In this document: piece after piece, positions 1 through 9,069 of the stretch
Layout: every line of letters starts with the position of its first letter
Position numbering within the stretch: position 1 is the first letter of the stretch
Origin: CAYFTL01 sp964346145
GTDB lineage: Bacteria > Bacillota > Clostridia > Christensenellales > Aristaeellaceae
DNA: 39,556 nt
NCBI GenBank assembly: GCA_964346145.1
Contig: CAYFTL010000020.1
Span: forward strand, 1 to 39,556
Direction of reading: 5' to 3'
Program-made: the position numbers and the translations under genes
Notes under the pieces: model-generated
Databases searched by the model: none
The model's input: only the letters and a program-made list of their open reading frames with translations
What the model was told of the DNA's origin: nothing

Positions 1-74
1 CTAGTAAAAACGCAATCATTTATAGCTGTTCATTTAGGCGAGCACCAATTGCCAAGCAATGAATCATGGTCGGT

Positions 75-1694
75 TTACGCCGGGATTCGCCTCAGCCATT
101 TCGGGCCTTTTCCATACAAAACGATAGCCGCCGCCAGAGTCAAAATAGCAATAGCGCCAAACGCAACCCACAGAGCCGCCGCCATCCCCCACCCGATGGC
201 TTTGTAACTTAAAAAGCCCGCCAACAGTATGGGTGCAAAACCCAATAGCATAGAAACCAATACAGCCATCCCTTGCTTGACCACCGCAACCTCATTTTTC
301 CACTCCATCTTAGGCAGCCATAGATTGGCCATTAGGCCTGTAATGCTCATATAGGCCGCAAAAATGCAAGCAACCGCAAGCGCGAACAACACCTCTTGCA
401 CAGACAACTTAAATGCGATGCCGATTACTGCCGCAGATAACACGGTGGGAAACGCCATAACCACAAAGGAAAAGAATGTTTTTACAGCAAGCAACTCCCG
501 CTCCGGTATGGGCAGACTTTTTATTATCCAAAATCGGCTGCCTTCCATCGAAATGCTGCTGGCCGATATGTTACACGTCGACAAGAAAAAGCAAAGCATC
601 AAAGGGATCAACAAAGGCAAGAAAGTCCTTACATAGCTGCCAACTATAGGGATGGACAAAAAACTCATCAGCTTATCTCCACCCACTACCACAGCCGCCA
701 GAGAAAGCGCAACCATCATGAGCAATCCCATCGACGAATTAACCACATACACAGCACTGGCAAAATACATGCGCGCTTCTTTCTTAAACAATGCCCAGAA
801 AGAGAATCCTTCGTTTAAAGAGCTTAATTTGTATTGCCCCTTGCTCCGCACAGCGGTCAATCTGGAATTGATGGAGTTAAATACACGGGCGATCAACCAG
901 CCAAATGCTAAAAACGCAAGCACCGAAACCCCGGCAAATAGTGCAAACGACATCATATCCCCTTCGAGTAGTACATTGGCCAGCAGTTTAATCGGCGGAT
1001 ATATCCGGGAAAAAGAATCCATTAGCAATGATTCAATACTCTGTCCAATCAATCGGATGTCTTTTTGCATGAAAAAGCCAATGGACATGCTACCCAAAGC
1101 TAGTGCAGAAGTTAAGACGATCACAATCAGATTGGCAAAGCGCAACCTTGAAGCGGCCGCCTGAACAATCGTGCCTACAATGGTGCCCAGCACAACCGGT
1201 ATCAGCGGAACCACAAGCACGATCACAAAATAAACGATATAAAAAGATATCGCAGGATAGGCAAAAAAACCATAGACAACCGCAAAAGGAATCATCAGGG
1301 TTATCGCTGCAATCAACTCATACACGTACAACAACAGCATGCGGCTGGCAACCACGGCCGTGATGGAAACCGGAAGAGCCAGCGTAAAGTCGTCATCCTT
1401 GAAAGCAAACAGAGTTCCAGGAGATTTGGTGATTGAAGTGATCACAGCCAAAATACTGGTTAGTGCCACGCCCAAAATTGGAACGAGCTTAATCTGGCCG
1501 ATGCTGTTTAACCCATAAGCAAAGAAAAATACATAAGAACCCACAACTCCCATGATTAGCAGGTACAAAAGGCCGGCTCCCAACACAATAAGCGGTTTGA
1601 GCCACTTGCTCCTGCGCGATGTCCAGTTGCGCACCTTGTGTATCCCATAGATTCCTTCCAGCTGCAGTTTCAACAAAAGCCATGTGTTACGCAT
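75..1694 (-). CDS. ABC transporter permease (ABC-2-like, multi-spanning)
   Basis: Integral membrane subunit of an ABC exporter. The protein of 539 residues is dominated by long hydrophobic stretches (about 10 or more likely membrane helices) separated by short basic loops, with no signal peptide and no ATPase motif. Length and layout fit the 'putative ATP-binding cassette' permease family found next to a lone ATPase in Bacillota; the family name is from recall and the substrate is unknown. I place the start at the ATG at 1694, which overlaps the last 8 bases of the upstream ATPase gene. The same frame stays open further upstream, but that part only shadows the ATPase gene and is basic and low in hydrophobicity, so it is unlikely to be translated. 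The overlap implies translational coupling and a two-subunit transporter. It ends with TAA; no strong terminator is visible before the left edge. Confidence 0.8.
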   Translation of the reverse strand: MRNTWLLLKLQLEGIYGIHKVRNWTSRRSKWLKPLIVLGAGLLYLLIMGVVGSYVFFFAYGLNSIGQIKLVPILGVALTSILAVITSITKSPGTLFAFKDDDFTLALPVSITAVVASRMLLLYVYELIAAITLMIPFAVVYGFFAYPAISFYIVYFVIVLVVPLIPVVLGTIVGTIVQAAASRLRFANLIVIVLTSALALGSMSIGFFMQKDIRLIGQSIESLLMDSFSRIYPPIKLLANVLLEGDMMSFALFAGVSVLAFLAFGWLIARVFNSINSRLTAVRSKGQYKLSSLNEGFSFWALFKKEARMYFASAVYVVNSSMGLLMMVALSLAAVVVGGDKLMSFLSIPIVGSYVRTFLPLLIPLMLCFFLSTCNISASSISMEGSRFWIIKSLPIPERELLAVKTFFSFVVMAFPTVLSAAVIGIAFKLSVQEVLFALAVACIFAAYMSITGLMANLWLPKMEWKNEVAVVKQGMAVLVSMLLGFAPILLAGFLSYKAIGWGMAAALWVAFGAIAILTLAAAIVLYGKGPKWLRRIPA

Positions 1695-2400
1695 TTTCCA
1701 CCAACTCCAAAAATACATTTTCCAAGCTATTGTTTCCCCGAACCTCTTCCATGGTACCCGTGGCCTGCAGCTTTCCACCCCGAATGATCGCAACCTTGTT
1801 GCACAACTTTTCCGCCACTTCCAGCACATGGGTCGAAAAGAACACCGCTCCACCCTGCTGACACAATTCAAACATCATCCGCTTAACTTCGTGCACGGCA
1901 GATGGATCTAAGCCCACGAACGGCTCATCCAGCACCAATAGCTTAGGTTGATGCATAAACGCGCCTATCAGCGACAGCTTTTGTTTCATGCCATGGGAAT
2001 AACTAGAAATAGGATCACCCAAATTGTCTATCAGTCCGAAATCTCCGGCGTACTTGCCGATGCGTTCGGTTCGAAAATTCGAATCCAGCTTGTAAATATC
2101 CGCCAGAAAATTTAAATAGCGAATCCCGGTCAGATACCCATATAACTCAGGGTTGTCGGGCACATAGGCCGTAATCTTCTTGCAGGCCAACGGCTCGGTG
2201 CGCACCGAGTGTCCGTCGATCGTAATTTCGCCCTCGTCAAAGTCCATAATGCCAACCACGGCGCGCAAGGTTGTGGTTTTTCCGGCGCCATTTTGGCCTA
2301 TAAAACCAAAAATATCTCCAGCGGAAACCGTCAAATTCAGGTTGTCCACCGCGCGCTTCCCACCCTTATACGTTTTTGAAAATCCATTAATTTTTAACAT
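1687..2400 (-). CDS. ABC transporter ATP-binding protein
   Basis: Cytoplasmic nucleotide-binding subunit that powers the adjacent permease. Visible motifs in 237 residues: Walker A GQNGAGKT (35-42), signature region YSHGMKQ (134-140), Walker B LLVLDEP (154-160) and the switch histidine in STH (H191). This is the DrrA/CcmA-like group of exporter ATPases. A GTG lies one codon upstream, but the ATG at 2400 is better spaced from the Shine-Dalgarno AAGGGG (about 6 bases), so I use it. The signature Ser-His-Gly replaces the usual Ser-Gly-Gly, which occurs in this exporter subgroup. It is the first gene of a two-gene operon with the permease. Exported substrate cannot be inferred. Confidence 0.92.
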   Translation of the reverse strand: MLKINGFSKTYKGGKRAVDNLNLTVSAGDIFGFIGQNGAGKTTTLRAVVGIMDFDEGEITIDGHSVRTEPLACKKITAYVPDNPELYGYLTGIRYLNFLADIYKLDSNFRTERIGKYAGDFGLIDNLGDPISSYSHGMKQKLSLIGAFMHQPKLLVLDEPFVGLDPSAVHEVKRMMFELCQQGGAVFFSTHVLEVAEKLCNKVAIIRGGKLQATGTMEEVRGNNSLENVFLELVENA

Positions 2401-2429
2401 CACTATCCCCTTTCTACTATGTTGAGAAT

Positions 2430-2435
2430 ATTATA
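2430..2435 (-). promoter_or_regulatory. Possible -10 box for the ABC exporter operon
   Basis: A perfect TATAAT on the minus strand lies about 30 bases upstream of the ATPase start and just after the histidine operon terminator. No convincing -35 box is found at 16-18 bases, so this is only a candidate. Confidence 0.35.
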
Positions 2436-2460
2436 ACAAATTGCACCACAAATATCTTTA

Positions 2461-2490
2461 TAAAAGCACAAAAACCGCAAAATGCGGTTT
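2461..2490 (-). terminator. Rho-independent terminator of the histidine operon
   Basis: Read on the minus strand, an 8-bp stem AAACCGCA / TGCGGTTT with a 3-base loop (2472-2490) is followed by a T-rich tract (2461-2471). It begins about 30 bases after the stop of the PHP phosphatase gene, the last gene of the his operon, and separates it from the ABC exporter genes. Confidence 0.8.
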
Positions 2491-2520
2491 ATAATGTCAA
2501 GATCATCGCCTATCAATTTA

Positions 2521-3345
2521 CTATAACTCAATTTCCTCAAAAAGTGTATCCGCCCTGCCCGACAAGCGCACGACGCTGCGCACACCCATTTCTTTAAGCT
2601 TACACACCGCGTCCGAAAAATGGTCGTCCAAAAACCGGGCGTCATGGCAATCCGAGCTGACGATCAGCGGCACCCCCAGCTCCTTTAGGCACCAAATCCC
2701 ATAATCGTTTGGATAAAAACCCGGGAAATATCCTCGCGTCCATCCACCCGTATTGACCTCCACCACAGCCCCGGTCTTGGCAATTCTTTCACACACGTCC
2801 TCTTGAATCTTTCGATACGCCCGGGACGATTCATCAAAATAGCGGTTCTCTGCATTGTACTTTCGCAGCAAATCCAGGTGACCGACAATCTGAGGCCGTT
2901 CTTTTTCAATGTAATCGACAAACGCGCCGTAATAATTACTCGCAAAGGCGATCCCATCATTGGCAAAATCCCGTTGCACGCACTCGTCGACTTGGTCCCT
3001 CGGTCCGTCTACCGCACAAAATCCCTCAGCCGTTTTTACATAATGCGCCGATCCAAGCACATAATCATAGTCTTCTTTGTTTATGTGCGTATATGCGTCG
3101 GCCTCAATCCCAAGCCAAATCCTTATGGCATCCGTCTGTGCCTGGGCCTTTCGCACGGCAGCAATATACTTTATCATTCCCTGTTTGCGCATCGGGTATG
3201 ATTCGTCAAACGATTGATAAGCGTGGCCCGAAAACCCCAAGCTGACAAACCCTTTTTGAATTGCAGCGTCCACCATTTCTTGCACGGTCGATTTGCCGTC
3301 GCAAAAAATCGTGTGAGTGTGGGGGTTGGATCGAATTACATTCAT
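2521..3345 (-). CDS. hisK: Histidinol-phosphatase, PHP family (HisJ/HisK type)
   Basis: Hydrolyses L-histidinol phosphate to L-histidinol, the eighth step of histidine synthesis, in the cytoplasm. The PHP fold metal ligands can be placed: H9 and H11 (HTHT), D16, H41, E81 (GIEAD), H101 (GSAH), H156 (GHLD), and D232/H234 in the SSDCH motif. Length of 274 residues is normal for this family. It is unrelated to the HAD-type phosphatase fused to HisB in enterobacteria, and the HisB here has no such domain, so the pathway needs this enzyme. The ATG overlaps the TAA of hisIE by one base (TAATG), which implies coupled translation. It is the last gene of the his operon. In Bacillus the homologue is called hisJ; the symbol is a naming choice. 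Confidence 0.9.
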   Translation of the reverse strand: MNVIRSNPHTHTIFCDGKSTVQEMVDAAIQKGFVSLGFSGHAYQSFDESYPMRKQGMIKYIAAVRKAQAQTDAIRIWLGIEADAYTHINKEDYDYVLGSAHYVKTAEGFCAVDGPRDQVDECVQRDFANDGIAFASNYYGAFVDYIEKERPQIVGHLDLLRKYNAENRYFDESSRAYRKIQEDVCERIAKTGAVVEVNTGGWTRGYFPGFYPNDYGIWCLKELGVPLIVSSDCHDARFLDDHFSDAVCKLKEMGVRSVVRLSGRADTLFEEIEL

Positions 3346-3986
3346 TATTGCATGCGCTCCTGTTTTACCTTGTGGTCGATCACGTGCCGCTTAGCCAACT
3401 CATCTTGAACCTCTTCCATACCGATTCCCGCTTCAGCCATCATCACCAGCACGTGGTAAGCCAAGTCAGCCACCTCGTATATTGTCTCTTTCTTGTCCTG
3501 TTTGGTCGCCGCAATGATCACTTCGGTGCACTCTTCCCCCACCTTCTTCATGATCTTATCCATTCCCTTGTCAAACAGGTAGGTGGTATAAGAGCCTTGC
3601 TGGGGATTCTCTTTTCGCCCCTTAATCAATTCAAACAGGGCATCCATAGAAAAGGGATTCACTTCATCGCTGACAAATAACAGCTCCTCAAAACAGCCGT
3701 CGCTACCCAGGTGGCACGCCGGTCCCGCTTTAATCACTTCAACCACCAAAGCGTCGCCATCGCAGTCGGCATAAATCGAAACGATCTTCTGCGTATTGCC
3801 CGATGTTTCTCCCTTGCGCCAAAGCTGCTGGCGGCTTCTGCTGTAAAAGCATGTGCGCCCTTCCGCTATACTGATCTCCAAACTTTCCTGGTTCATATAA
3901 GCCAGCGTCAGCACTTTTTTGCTGTAGTAATCCTGTACAACCACCGGAATCAAACCGTTTTGATCAAATTTTATATTGTAGGTCAT
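3345..3986 (-). CDS. hisI: Bifunctional phosphoribosyl-AMP cyclohydrolase / phosphoribosyl-ATP pyrophosphatase
   Basis: Fused HisI-HisE enzyme catalysing steps 2 and 3 of histidine synthesis: PR-ATP pyrophosphate hydrolysis, then opening of the adenine ring. Residues 1-105 are the cyclohydrolase domain, with the acidic metal site CDGDAL and the cysteine-bearing GPACHLGSDGCF segment. Residues about 110-205 are the all-helical pyrophosphatase (MazG-like) domain, with the EExTE-type motif GEECTEVIIA and the YEVADLAYH segment. The length of 213 matches bifunctional HisIE proteins. The start ATG follows GGGGAG by about 6 bases. A 14-base gap separates it from hisF upstream, and its stop overlaps the next gene. 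Confidence 0.95.
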   Translation of the reverse strand: MTYNIKFDQNGLIPVVVQDYYSKKVLTLAYMNQESLEISIAEGRTCFYSRSRQQLWRKGETSGNTQKIVSIYADCDGDALVVEVIKAGPACHLGSDGCFEELLFVSDEVNPFSMDALFELIKGRKENPQQGSYTTYLFDKGMDKIMKKVGEECTEVIIAATKQDKKETIYEVADLAYHVLVMMAEAGIGMEEVQDELAKRHVIDHKVKQERMQ

Positions 3987-4000
3987 TCCATTCTCCCCTT

Positions 4001-4756
4001 TTACAAACGCACATCAACACCATTTTGTTGTAAAAACTGCTTTAAAGGGTTAATTTCCACCTCTTTAAAATGGAAAATAGACGCCGCAAGCCCGGCATCA
4101 ATCCCTTCAAGTTGAAAAAGATCCACAAAATCCTGCATCTTCCCGGCGCCGCCCGAGGCAATGATCGGAATCTTTACGCAGGCAGCCACCGCAACAAGCA
4201 TTTCAAGGTCAAATCCGTTTCTAACGCCATCGGTATCAATGGAGTTGACCACCAACTCCCCTGCCCCTGCTCCCTCACCGCGCTTTGCCCATTCCAGCGC
4301 ATCAATCCCCGTATCTTCCCGCCCACCGCGGGCAAACAAATGAAACGTGCCATTTACCCTTTTTACATCCATCGACAAAACAACGCACTGGTTGCCATAC
4401 TTGCGCGCCGCCCGGCCGATGATCTCAGGATCCTTAATCGCTCCCGAATTGACCGACACCTTGTCGGCCCCGCAGCCCAGCACCCTTTCAAAATCGTCCA
4501 GCGTGTTTATGCTGCCCCCTACCGTGAGCGGAATAAAAACTTCCTTCGCCACCCTCTCCAATACGTTTGTAAAAAGTGGCCTGTTTTCTATCGATGCCGT
4601 AATATCATAAAAAACCAACTCGTCCGCGCCGGAATCATTATAATATTTGGCCAGCTCAACGGGATCATCCACATCCTGTATCCCTTCAAAATTAACGCCC
4701 TTCACCACACGGCCGTTGCGCACATCCAAACACGGAATAATCCTCTTGGTAATCAT
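4001..4756 (-). CDS. hisF: Imidazole glycerol phosphate synthase, cyclase subunit HisF
   Basis: Uses ammonia delivered by HisH to turn PRFAR into imidazole glycerol phosphate and AICAR. The (beta/alpha)8 barrel carries the two catalytic aspartates at the canonical positions, D11 (CLDVRNG) and D130 (LSMDVK), plus the phosphate-binding loops TVGGSI and ASGGAG. At 251 residues it is full length. Its ATG overlaps the stop of hisA by 4 bases (ATGA). HisH is two genes upstream, so both subunits of the complex come from the same transcript. AICAR made here feeds purine synthesis. Confidence 0.97.
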   Translation of the reverse strand: MITKRIIPCLDVRNGRVVKGVNFEGIQDVDDPVELAKYYNDSGADELVFYDITASIENRPLFTNVLERVAKEVFIPLTVGGSINTLDDFERVLGCGADKVSVNSGAIKDPEIIGRAARKYGNQCVVLSMDVKRVNGTFHLFARGGREDTGIDALEWAKRGEGAGAGELVVNSIDTDGVRNGFDLEMLVAVAACVKIPIIASGGAGKMQDFVDLFQLEGIDAGLAASIFHFKEVEINPLKQFLQQNGVDVRL

Positions 4757-5481
4757 GCTTCTTCCTCCTGCCCTGCCAATTCAATCGCACGGCGAAGCGA
4801 CAGCTTGCCATCGTACAACGCCTTACCCAATATGGCTCCATATACGCCAATCCGTTTCAGCTCGGTAATTTCCCTTTCAAATGTAACCCCTCCGCTGGCA
4901 ATCAGCTGAAGTCCAGGAATCTCGACCAGTTGCCGGTAAACCTCCAGATTGGTACCGCTCAAGCCGCCATCTTTGCTAATATCGGTGTAAATAATGGTTT
5001 TAACGCCATCCCGAACCAATTGCTCGCAAAAATCTATGGATTTCGTCTGGGTGATCTCTTTCCAGCCGTTGATGGCCACACATCCATCCTTGGCGTCTAC
5101 CCCCACCGCAATGCGATCGGGGTATTTTCGGGCCATCTCCTGCACAAATCCGTAATCGGTCACAGCCACCGTGCCCAATATCACCCGCGCCACGCCCAAA
5201 TCCAGATACGTCCGAATCCGTTGTTCATCCCGAATGCCCCCGCCAACTTCGGTGATCAACTTGCTCTGGCGAACAATTTTCCGAATTGTATCGATATTCA
5301 CCAGTGCTCCATCCTTGGCGCCGTCCAAATCCACCACGTGCAAGTGGCTTGCACCCTGGCTTTGAAAGGCCAGCGCAGCCTCCACCGGCTGCTGCTCGTA
5401 CACCGTCATTTTGTCGTAATCTCCCTGGTACAAGCGCACGACTTTTCCATTGCGCAAATCTATCGCCGGCAAAATATGCAT
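4753..5481 (-). CDS. hisA: ProFAR isomerase (phosphoribosylformimino-5-aminoimidazole carboxamide ribotide isomerase)
   Basis: Amadori isomerase that converts ProFAR to PRFAR, step 4 of the pathway. The half-barrel pattern resembles HisF, with the acid pair D8 (PAIDLRNG) and D129 (GVDAKDG) and the phosphate loops EVGGGIR and ASGGV. It has 242 residues, the usual length. The start ATG has a GAGGAG about 12 bases upstream, a rather long but usable spacing. The stop overlaps the hisF start by 4 bases, implying coupling. A TrpF-like dual role (PriA) is not expected in Clostridia and cannot be judged from the sequence. Confidence 0.96.
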   Translation of the reverse strand: MHILPAIDLRNGKVVRLYQGDYDKMTVYEQQPVEAALAFQSQGASHLHVVDLDGAKDGALVNIDTIRKIVRQSKLITEVGGGIRDEQRIRTYLDLGVARVILGTVAVTDYGFVQEMARKYPDRIAVGVDAKDGCVAINGWKEITQTKSIDFCEQLVRDGVKTIIYTDISKDGGLSGTNLEVYRQLVEIPGLQLIASGGVTFEREITELKRIGVYGAILGKALYDGKLSLRRAIELAGQEEEA

Positions 5482-5503
5482 GATGCCACACCACTCCTCA
5501 TCT

Positions 5504-6112
5504 TTAAAGCTCCATAAAGCCCTTCAGCAACCTAAGACCCGTTCCTCCACTCTTTTCCGGATGAAACTGCATCCCGTAAACATTGCCCTTTCTCACTACC
5601 CCCGGCACTTTAGTTCCGTACTCTGAGCTGCCCAGCACAAAGGAATCCGCGCAGACAGCATAATAGGAATGGACATAATAAACGTATTCATCGAATTTTA
5701 AGTGAGCAAACACCGGATCGCTTTGGTGGACCGATAGCCTGTTCCACCCCATGTGGGGCACCTTCAGCCCAAAGCCGGCTTGCGATTTCAGCTCGCGAAC
5801 CTGTCCCGGAATAAGCCCCAGCCCTTTGCGCAAACCGTATTCAAGCCCTTCTTCAAACAAAAGCTGCATCCCAAGGCAAATCCCCAGTATTTTTTTGTTT
5901 GCTCGGGCTTGTTCCTTGAGCACATCTGCAAGCCCGGTGGCCTCAAGCCTTGCCATTCCATCGCCAAACGCACCGACCCCCGGCAAAATAATCCTGTCGG
6001 CCCGCTCAATTTGCTCCGAATCGCTGGTGATAACCGACTCCATGCCGATCGCTTCTAGCGAACTCGAAAGGGAAAACAGATTCCCGATTCCGTAATTCAC
6101 AATCGCTACCAT
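5504..6112 (-). CDS. hisH: Imidazole glycerol phosphate synthase, glutamine amidotransferase subunit HisH
   Basis: Class I glutamine amidotransferase that supplies ammonia to HisF. The catalytic triad is visible as C79 (GICLGMQ), H184 and E186 (QFHPEKSG), and the N-terminal NYGIGN motif is present. The length of 202 residues is normal. Its ATG lies 5 bases after the hisB stop; the nearest purine-rich site, AAAGGTG, is about 12 bases upstream inside hisB, so translation is probably coupled. Confidence 0.96.
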   Translation of the reverse strand: MVAIVNYGIGNLFSLSSSLEAIGMESVITSDSEQIERADRIILPGVGAFGDGMARLEATGLADVLKEQARANKKILGICLGMQLLFEEGLEYGLRKGLGLIPGQVRELKSQAGFGLKVPHMGWNRLSVHQSDPVFAHLKFDEYVYYVHSYYAVCADSFVLGSSEYGTKVPGVVRKGNVYGMQFHPEKSGGTGLRLLKGFMEL

Positions 6113-6117
6113 ACTTT

Positions 6118-6705
6118 TTACAGAGCACCTTTCGTGGATGGAATTTCGTCTGCATATTGGGCGTCGATAGCGACGGCCTGGGCAAAGGCACGTCCCGCCG
6201 CCTTAAACATCGCCTCGATAATATGGTGACTATTTTCTCCGGACAGCTGCCGAATGTGAATGGTCGCTTTGGCCGCGCGGGCTAATGCCAAAAAAAATTC
6301 TTTGACCAACTCGGTATCAAAGCTTCCCACCTTTTCAGAAGGAATCTGTGCCGAATATTCCAAGTGTGGCCTACCGCTAAAATCTACCGCGCAAAGGATG
6401 AGCGCTTCGTCCATCGGCAATAAGAAGCTGCCGTAGCGCACAATTCCTTTGCGGTCCTTCAACGCCTCATCAAACGCTTGACCCAGCACAATCCCTATGT
6501 CCTCCACCGTGTGATGAAAATCCACGTGCACATCCCCGGTACAGTTTGCATACAAATCAAACCGGCCATGGCGCGCGAACAAATCCAGCATATGGTTCAA
6601 AAATCCACAGCCAGTGTCGTTGGCATAGCGGCCGCGCCCGTCCAGGTTCAACTGCAGTTCTATGCGCGTTTCGGTGGTTTCCCTATTAATCAATGCCTTG
6701 CGCAC
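6118..6705 (-). CDS. hisB: Imidazoleglycerol-phosphate dehydratase (monofunctional)
   Basis: Mn-dependent dehydration of imidazole glycerol phosphate to imidazole acetol phosphate. The metal-binding histidine motifs are clear: FLNHMLDLFARHG (36-47), VDFHHTVED (61-69, H64/H65) and NSHHIIEA. With 195 residues it has only the dehydratase domain, with no N-terminal HAD phosphatase, consistent with the separate PHP phosphatase at the end of the operon. Start is GTG at 6705, four bases after the hisC stop. Confidence 0.96.
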   Translation of the reverse strand: MRKALINRETTETRIELQLNLDGRGRYANDTGCGFLNHMLDLFARHGRFDLYANCTGDVHVDFHHTVEDIGIVLGQAFDEALKDRKGIVRYGSFLLPMDEALILCAVDFSGRPHLEYSAQIPSEKVGSFDTELVKEFFLALARAAKATIHIRQLSGENSHHIIEAMFKAAGRAFAQAVAIDAQYADEIPSTKGAL

Positions 6706-6709
6706 AATT

Positions 6710-7783
6710 TTACACCTCGCTTAATATATCTTTTGTGCATTCAATCAGCTTATCCATCTGCTGGCGGGTTCCAACCGTAATGCGTACATAATTGGCAATT
6801 TTCTCAGGTTTAGCAAAGTGCCTCACCAATATCCCCCGTTGCTTAAGCTTCATATAGTATTCATGCCCCGAAATTCTATCGTGGCTAGCAAACAAAAAAT
6901 TGGTTTTGGAATCGGTTAGTTGAAATCCCAGTGCAGCAAGCTGACTTCGGCTCTCTTCCCGGGTTTTAATTATTTCTTTTCTGCACTCTTCAAAATATGC
7001 AACGTCTTCCACCGACTTGGTTCCAGCTACCATGGTCAGCCGGTTAACGTTATAAGGATTAAACGAAAACTTAATCCGATTTAGATCCGCAATAATGTCG
7101 GCGTGCCCGATCCCCACCCCCAACCGCGCTCCGGCCATTGAACGGGATTTCGAAAAGGTCTGCACCACCAGCAAATTATCGTATTGATCAATCAGAGGCA
7201 CACAAGTTTGCGCGCCGAAATCCACATAAGCTTCATCCACCAACACAATGCTGTCTGGATTGGCCTTGACAATCTCTTCTATCTGTTGCGCCGAAAGCGC
7301 TAGCCCGGTGGGCGCATTGGGGTTGGCAATCACGATATTGCGCCCACAATCCAAATAGTCGCGAATGTCGATCGAAAAGTCTTCTCGCAGTGGAATCGCC
7401 TTGGCGTTTGCAATGCCAAACAGCGCCGCATAAACCGGATAAAACCCGTAACTGATTTCCGGATAGCACACCGATCTTTCCTCATCACAAAAAGCCTGAA
7501 AGAAAAAGGCCAACACTTCATCCGATCCGTTGCCCACAAATAGCTGGCTGCGTTCCACCCGATGGTATCTGGCCAACGCATCGGCCAATTCTTTGCATTC
7601 CGGATCGGGGTAAAGGTTTAAGGCTCGCGCTCTACCTTCTCCACTCAGCGCCTCAATTATGCCCGGCGCCGGCGGGTAGGGACTTTCATTGGTGTTGAGC
7701 TTGATATATTGCTTGTCTTGGGGCTGTTCCCCGGGCACGTACGGGGCAATCCTTTGCATGCGCTTCGTCAAAAACCGGCTCAC
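6710..7783 (-). CDS. hisC: Histidinol-phosphate aminotransferase
   Basis: PLP-dependent class I/II aminotransferase that moves an amino group from glutamate to imidazole acetol phosphate. Visible features: substrate-binding NTNESPYPP (30-38), ANPNAPTG (153-160), the DEAYVDF segment around 183-189, the PLP lysine K212 in TFSKSRSMAGAR, and the downstream arginine of that motif. The length of 357 is typical. It starts with GTG at 7783, preceded by AGGAGG about 7 bases upstream, and overlaps the hisD stop by 4 bases (GTGA). Confidence 0.96.
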   Translation of the reverse strand: MSRFLTKRMQRIAPYVPGEQPQDKQYIKLNTNESPYPPAPGIIEALSGEGRARALNLYPDPECKELADALARYHRVERSQLFVGNGSDEVLAFFFQAFCDEERSVCYPEISYGFYPVYAALFGIANAKAIPLREDFSIDIRDYLDCGRNIVIANPNAPTGLALSAQQIEEIVKANPDSIVLVDEAYVDFGAQTCVPLIDQYDNLLVVQTFSKSRSMAGARLGVGIGHADIIADLNRIKFSFNPYNVNRLTMVAGTKSVEDVAYFEECRKEIIKTREESRSQLAALGFQLTDSKTNFLFASHDRISGHEYYMKLKQRGILVRHFAKPEKIANYVRITVGTRQQMDKLIECTKDILSEV

Positions 7784-9069
7784 AGCTTGGCCTCCTCACC
7801 GAAACGAACGGCCACCGAATTGGCGTGGCCCTGCAGCCCTTCCTGCAACGCAAAGCGAATTACGTGCTCCTTGTCTTGGGCCAGCGCGGCTTCCGAATAG
7901 TAAAGGAAAGATGACTTCTTCACAAAATCGTCCACCGAAAGGGCAGAAGAAAACCTCGCCGTTCCATTTGTGGGCAATACATGGTTGGGTCCTGCAATAT
8001 AATCGCCAAGCGCTTCGGGCACATTCTTTCCCAAGAAGACCGAACCGGCATTGCACACCAAATTGAGCAGCGCAAAGGGTTCCTCCACGCAAATCTCCAA
8101 GTGCTCCGGCGCAATCATATTGCTGATTTCAATCGCCTGTTTTATGCTGTCCACCAGGATGATCTTTCCGTTCGCATCGACGGATTGACGGGCAATCTCG
8201 CTGCGCGCCAGCCGCGGAATCTGCCTCTCCAGCTCGGTTTGTACCTCTTCCGCCAACTTTTTGCTGTCGGTTACCAACACCGCAGCAGCCAGCGGATCGT
8301 GCTCGGCCTGAGACAACAAGTCCGCAGCCACAAATGCCGGATTACAGCTCTCATCGGCAATCACCAAAATCTCGCTGGGACCGGCAATCATATCTATGTC
8401 CACCAAGCCGTAAGCGCGCCGTTTTGCGGTGGCCACATAAATATTGCCCGGCCCTACAATTTTGTCCACCTTGGGCACGCTTTGGGTGCCATAAACCAGG
8501 GCTGCCACCGCTTGCGCACCGCCCACCTTGAAAATTCGATCAACACCCGCCACGCTTGCCGCAGCCAAAATATGGTCTGCAACCTTTCCTTCCTTGTCGG
8601 GAGGCGTAACCATGATAATCTGATCCACCCCGGCCAGTTTAGCGGGAATCGCGTTCATCAGCACGGAAGAAGGATAACTCGCCGTCCCCCCGGGCACATA
8701 AATGCCCACCCGCTTAAGCGGTAGCACCCTCTGCCCCAGCACCACGCCCTCCCGTTCGGTTACCACGTAATCGCTTCGCACTTGGCGTTTGTGATAATTT
8801 TCAATATTGGCGGCTGCAAACTTCAGCGTTTGCAAATACTGTTCACCGGTCCGGTCGATCGCCTGCGCAACTTCCTCGGACGTAACTTCTATGCCCTCCA
8901 GCTCACATCCGTCAAACTTCAATGAAAACTCTTTTAAAGCCTGGTCGCCGCGCTTGCGCACATCAGCCATAATGTCGGCTACCACCGCCTCTATATCGTC
9001 GTTTTGCTGAAGATCTCGGTTAAATATGTCCTCTGGATTCATTTTTTTGTAATCATACAATTTAATCAC
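7780..9069 (-). CDS. hisD: Histidinol dehydrogenase
   Basis: Zn-dependent enzyme that oxidises histidinol to histidine in two NAD-linked steps, the last two of the pathway. Zn ligands Q254 and H257 lie in LLSQAEHDP, and the catalytic pair E322/H323 in MIAPEHLEI. The signature region with GPGNIYV and DMIAGPSE is intact. The length of 429 is full. Start is GTG at 9069, with AGGAGG about 9 bases upstream inside hisG. The gene overlaps the hisG stop by 8 bases. Confidence 0.97.
   Translation of the reverse strand: MIKLYDYKKMNPEDIFNRDLQQNDDIEAVVADIMADVRKRGDQALKEFSLKFDGCELEGIEVTSEEVAQAIDRTGEQYLQTLKFAAANIENYHKRQVRSDYVVTEREGVVLGQRVLPLKRVGIYVPGGTASYPSSVLMNAIPAKLAGVDQIIMVTPPDKEGKVADHILAAASVAGVDRIFKVGGAQAVAALVYGTQSVPKVDKIVGPGNIYVATAKRRAYGLVDIDMIAGPSEILVIADESCNPAFVAADLLSQAEHDPLAAAVLVTDSKKLAEEVQTELERQIPRLARSEIARQSVDANGKIILVDSIKQAIEISNMIAPEHLEICVEEPFALLNLVCNAGSVFLGKNVPEALGDYIAGPNHVLPTNGTARFSSALSVDDFVKKSSFLYYSEAALAQDKEHVIRFALQEGLQGHANSVAVRFGEEAKL

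Noticed and set aside
1695..1871. N-terminal extension of the ABC permease
   Set aside because: The open frame lies inside the ATPase gene and the residues look like an out-of-frame shadow; the ATG at 1694 gives a normal protein.
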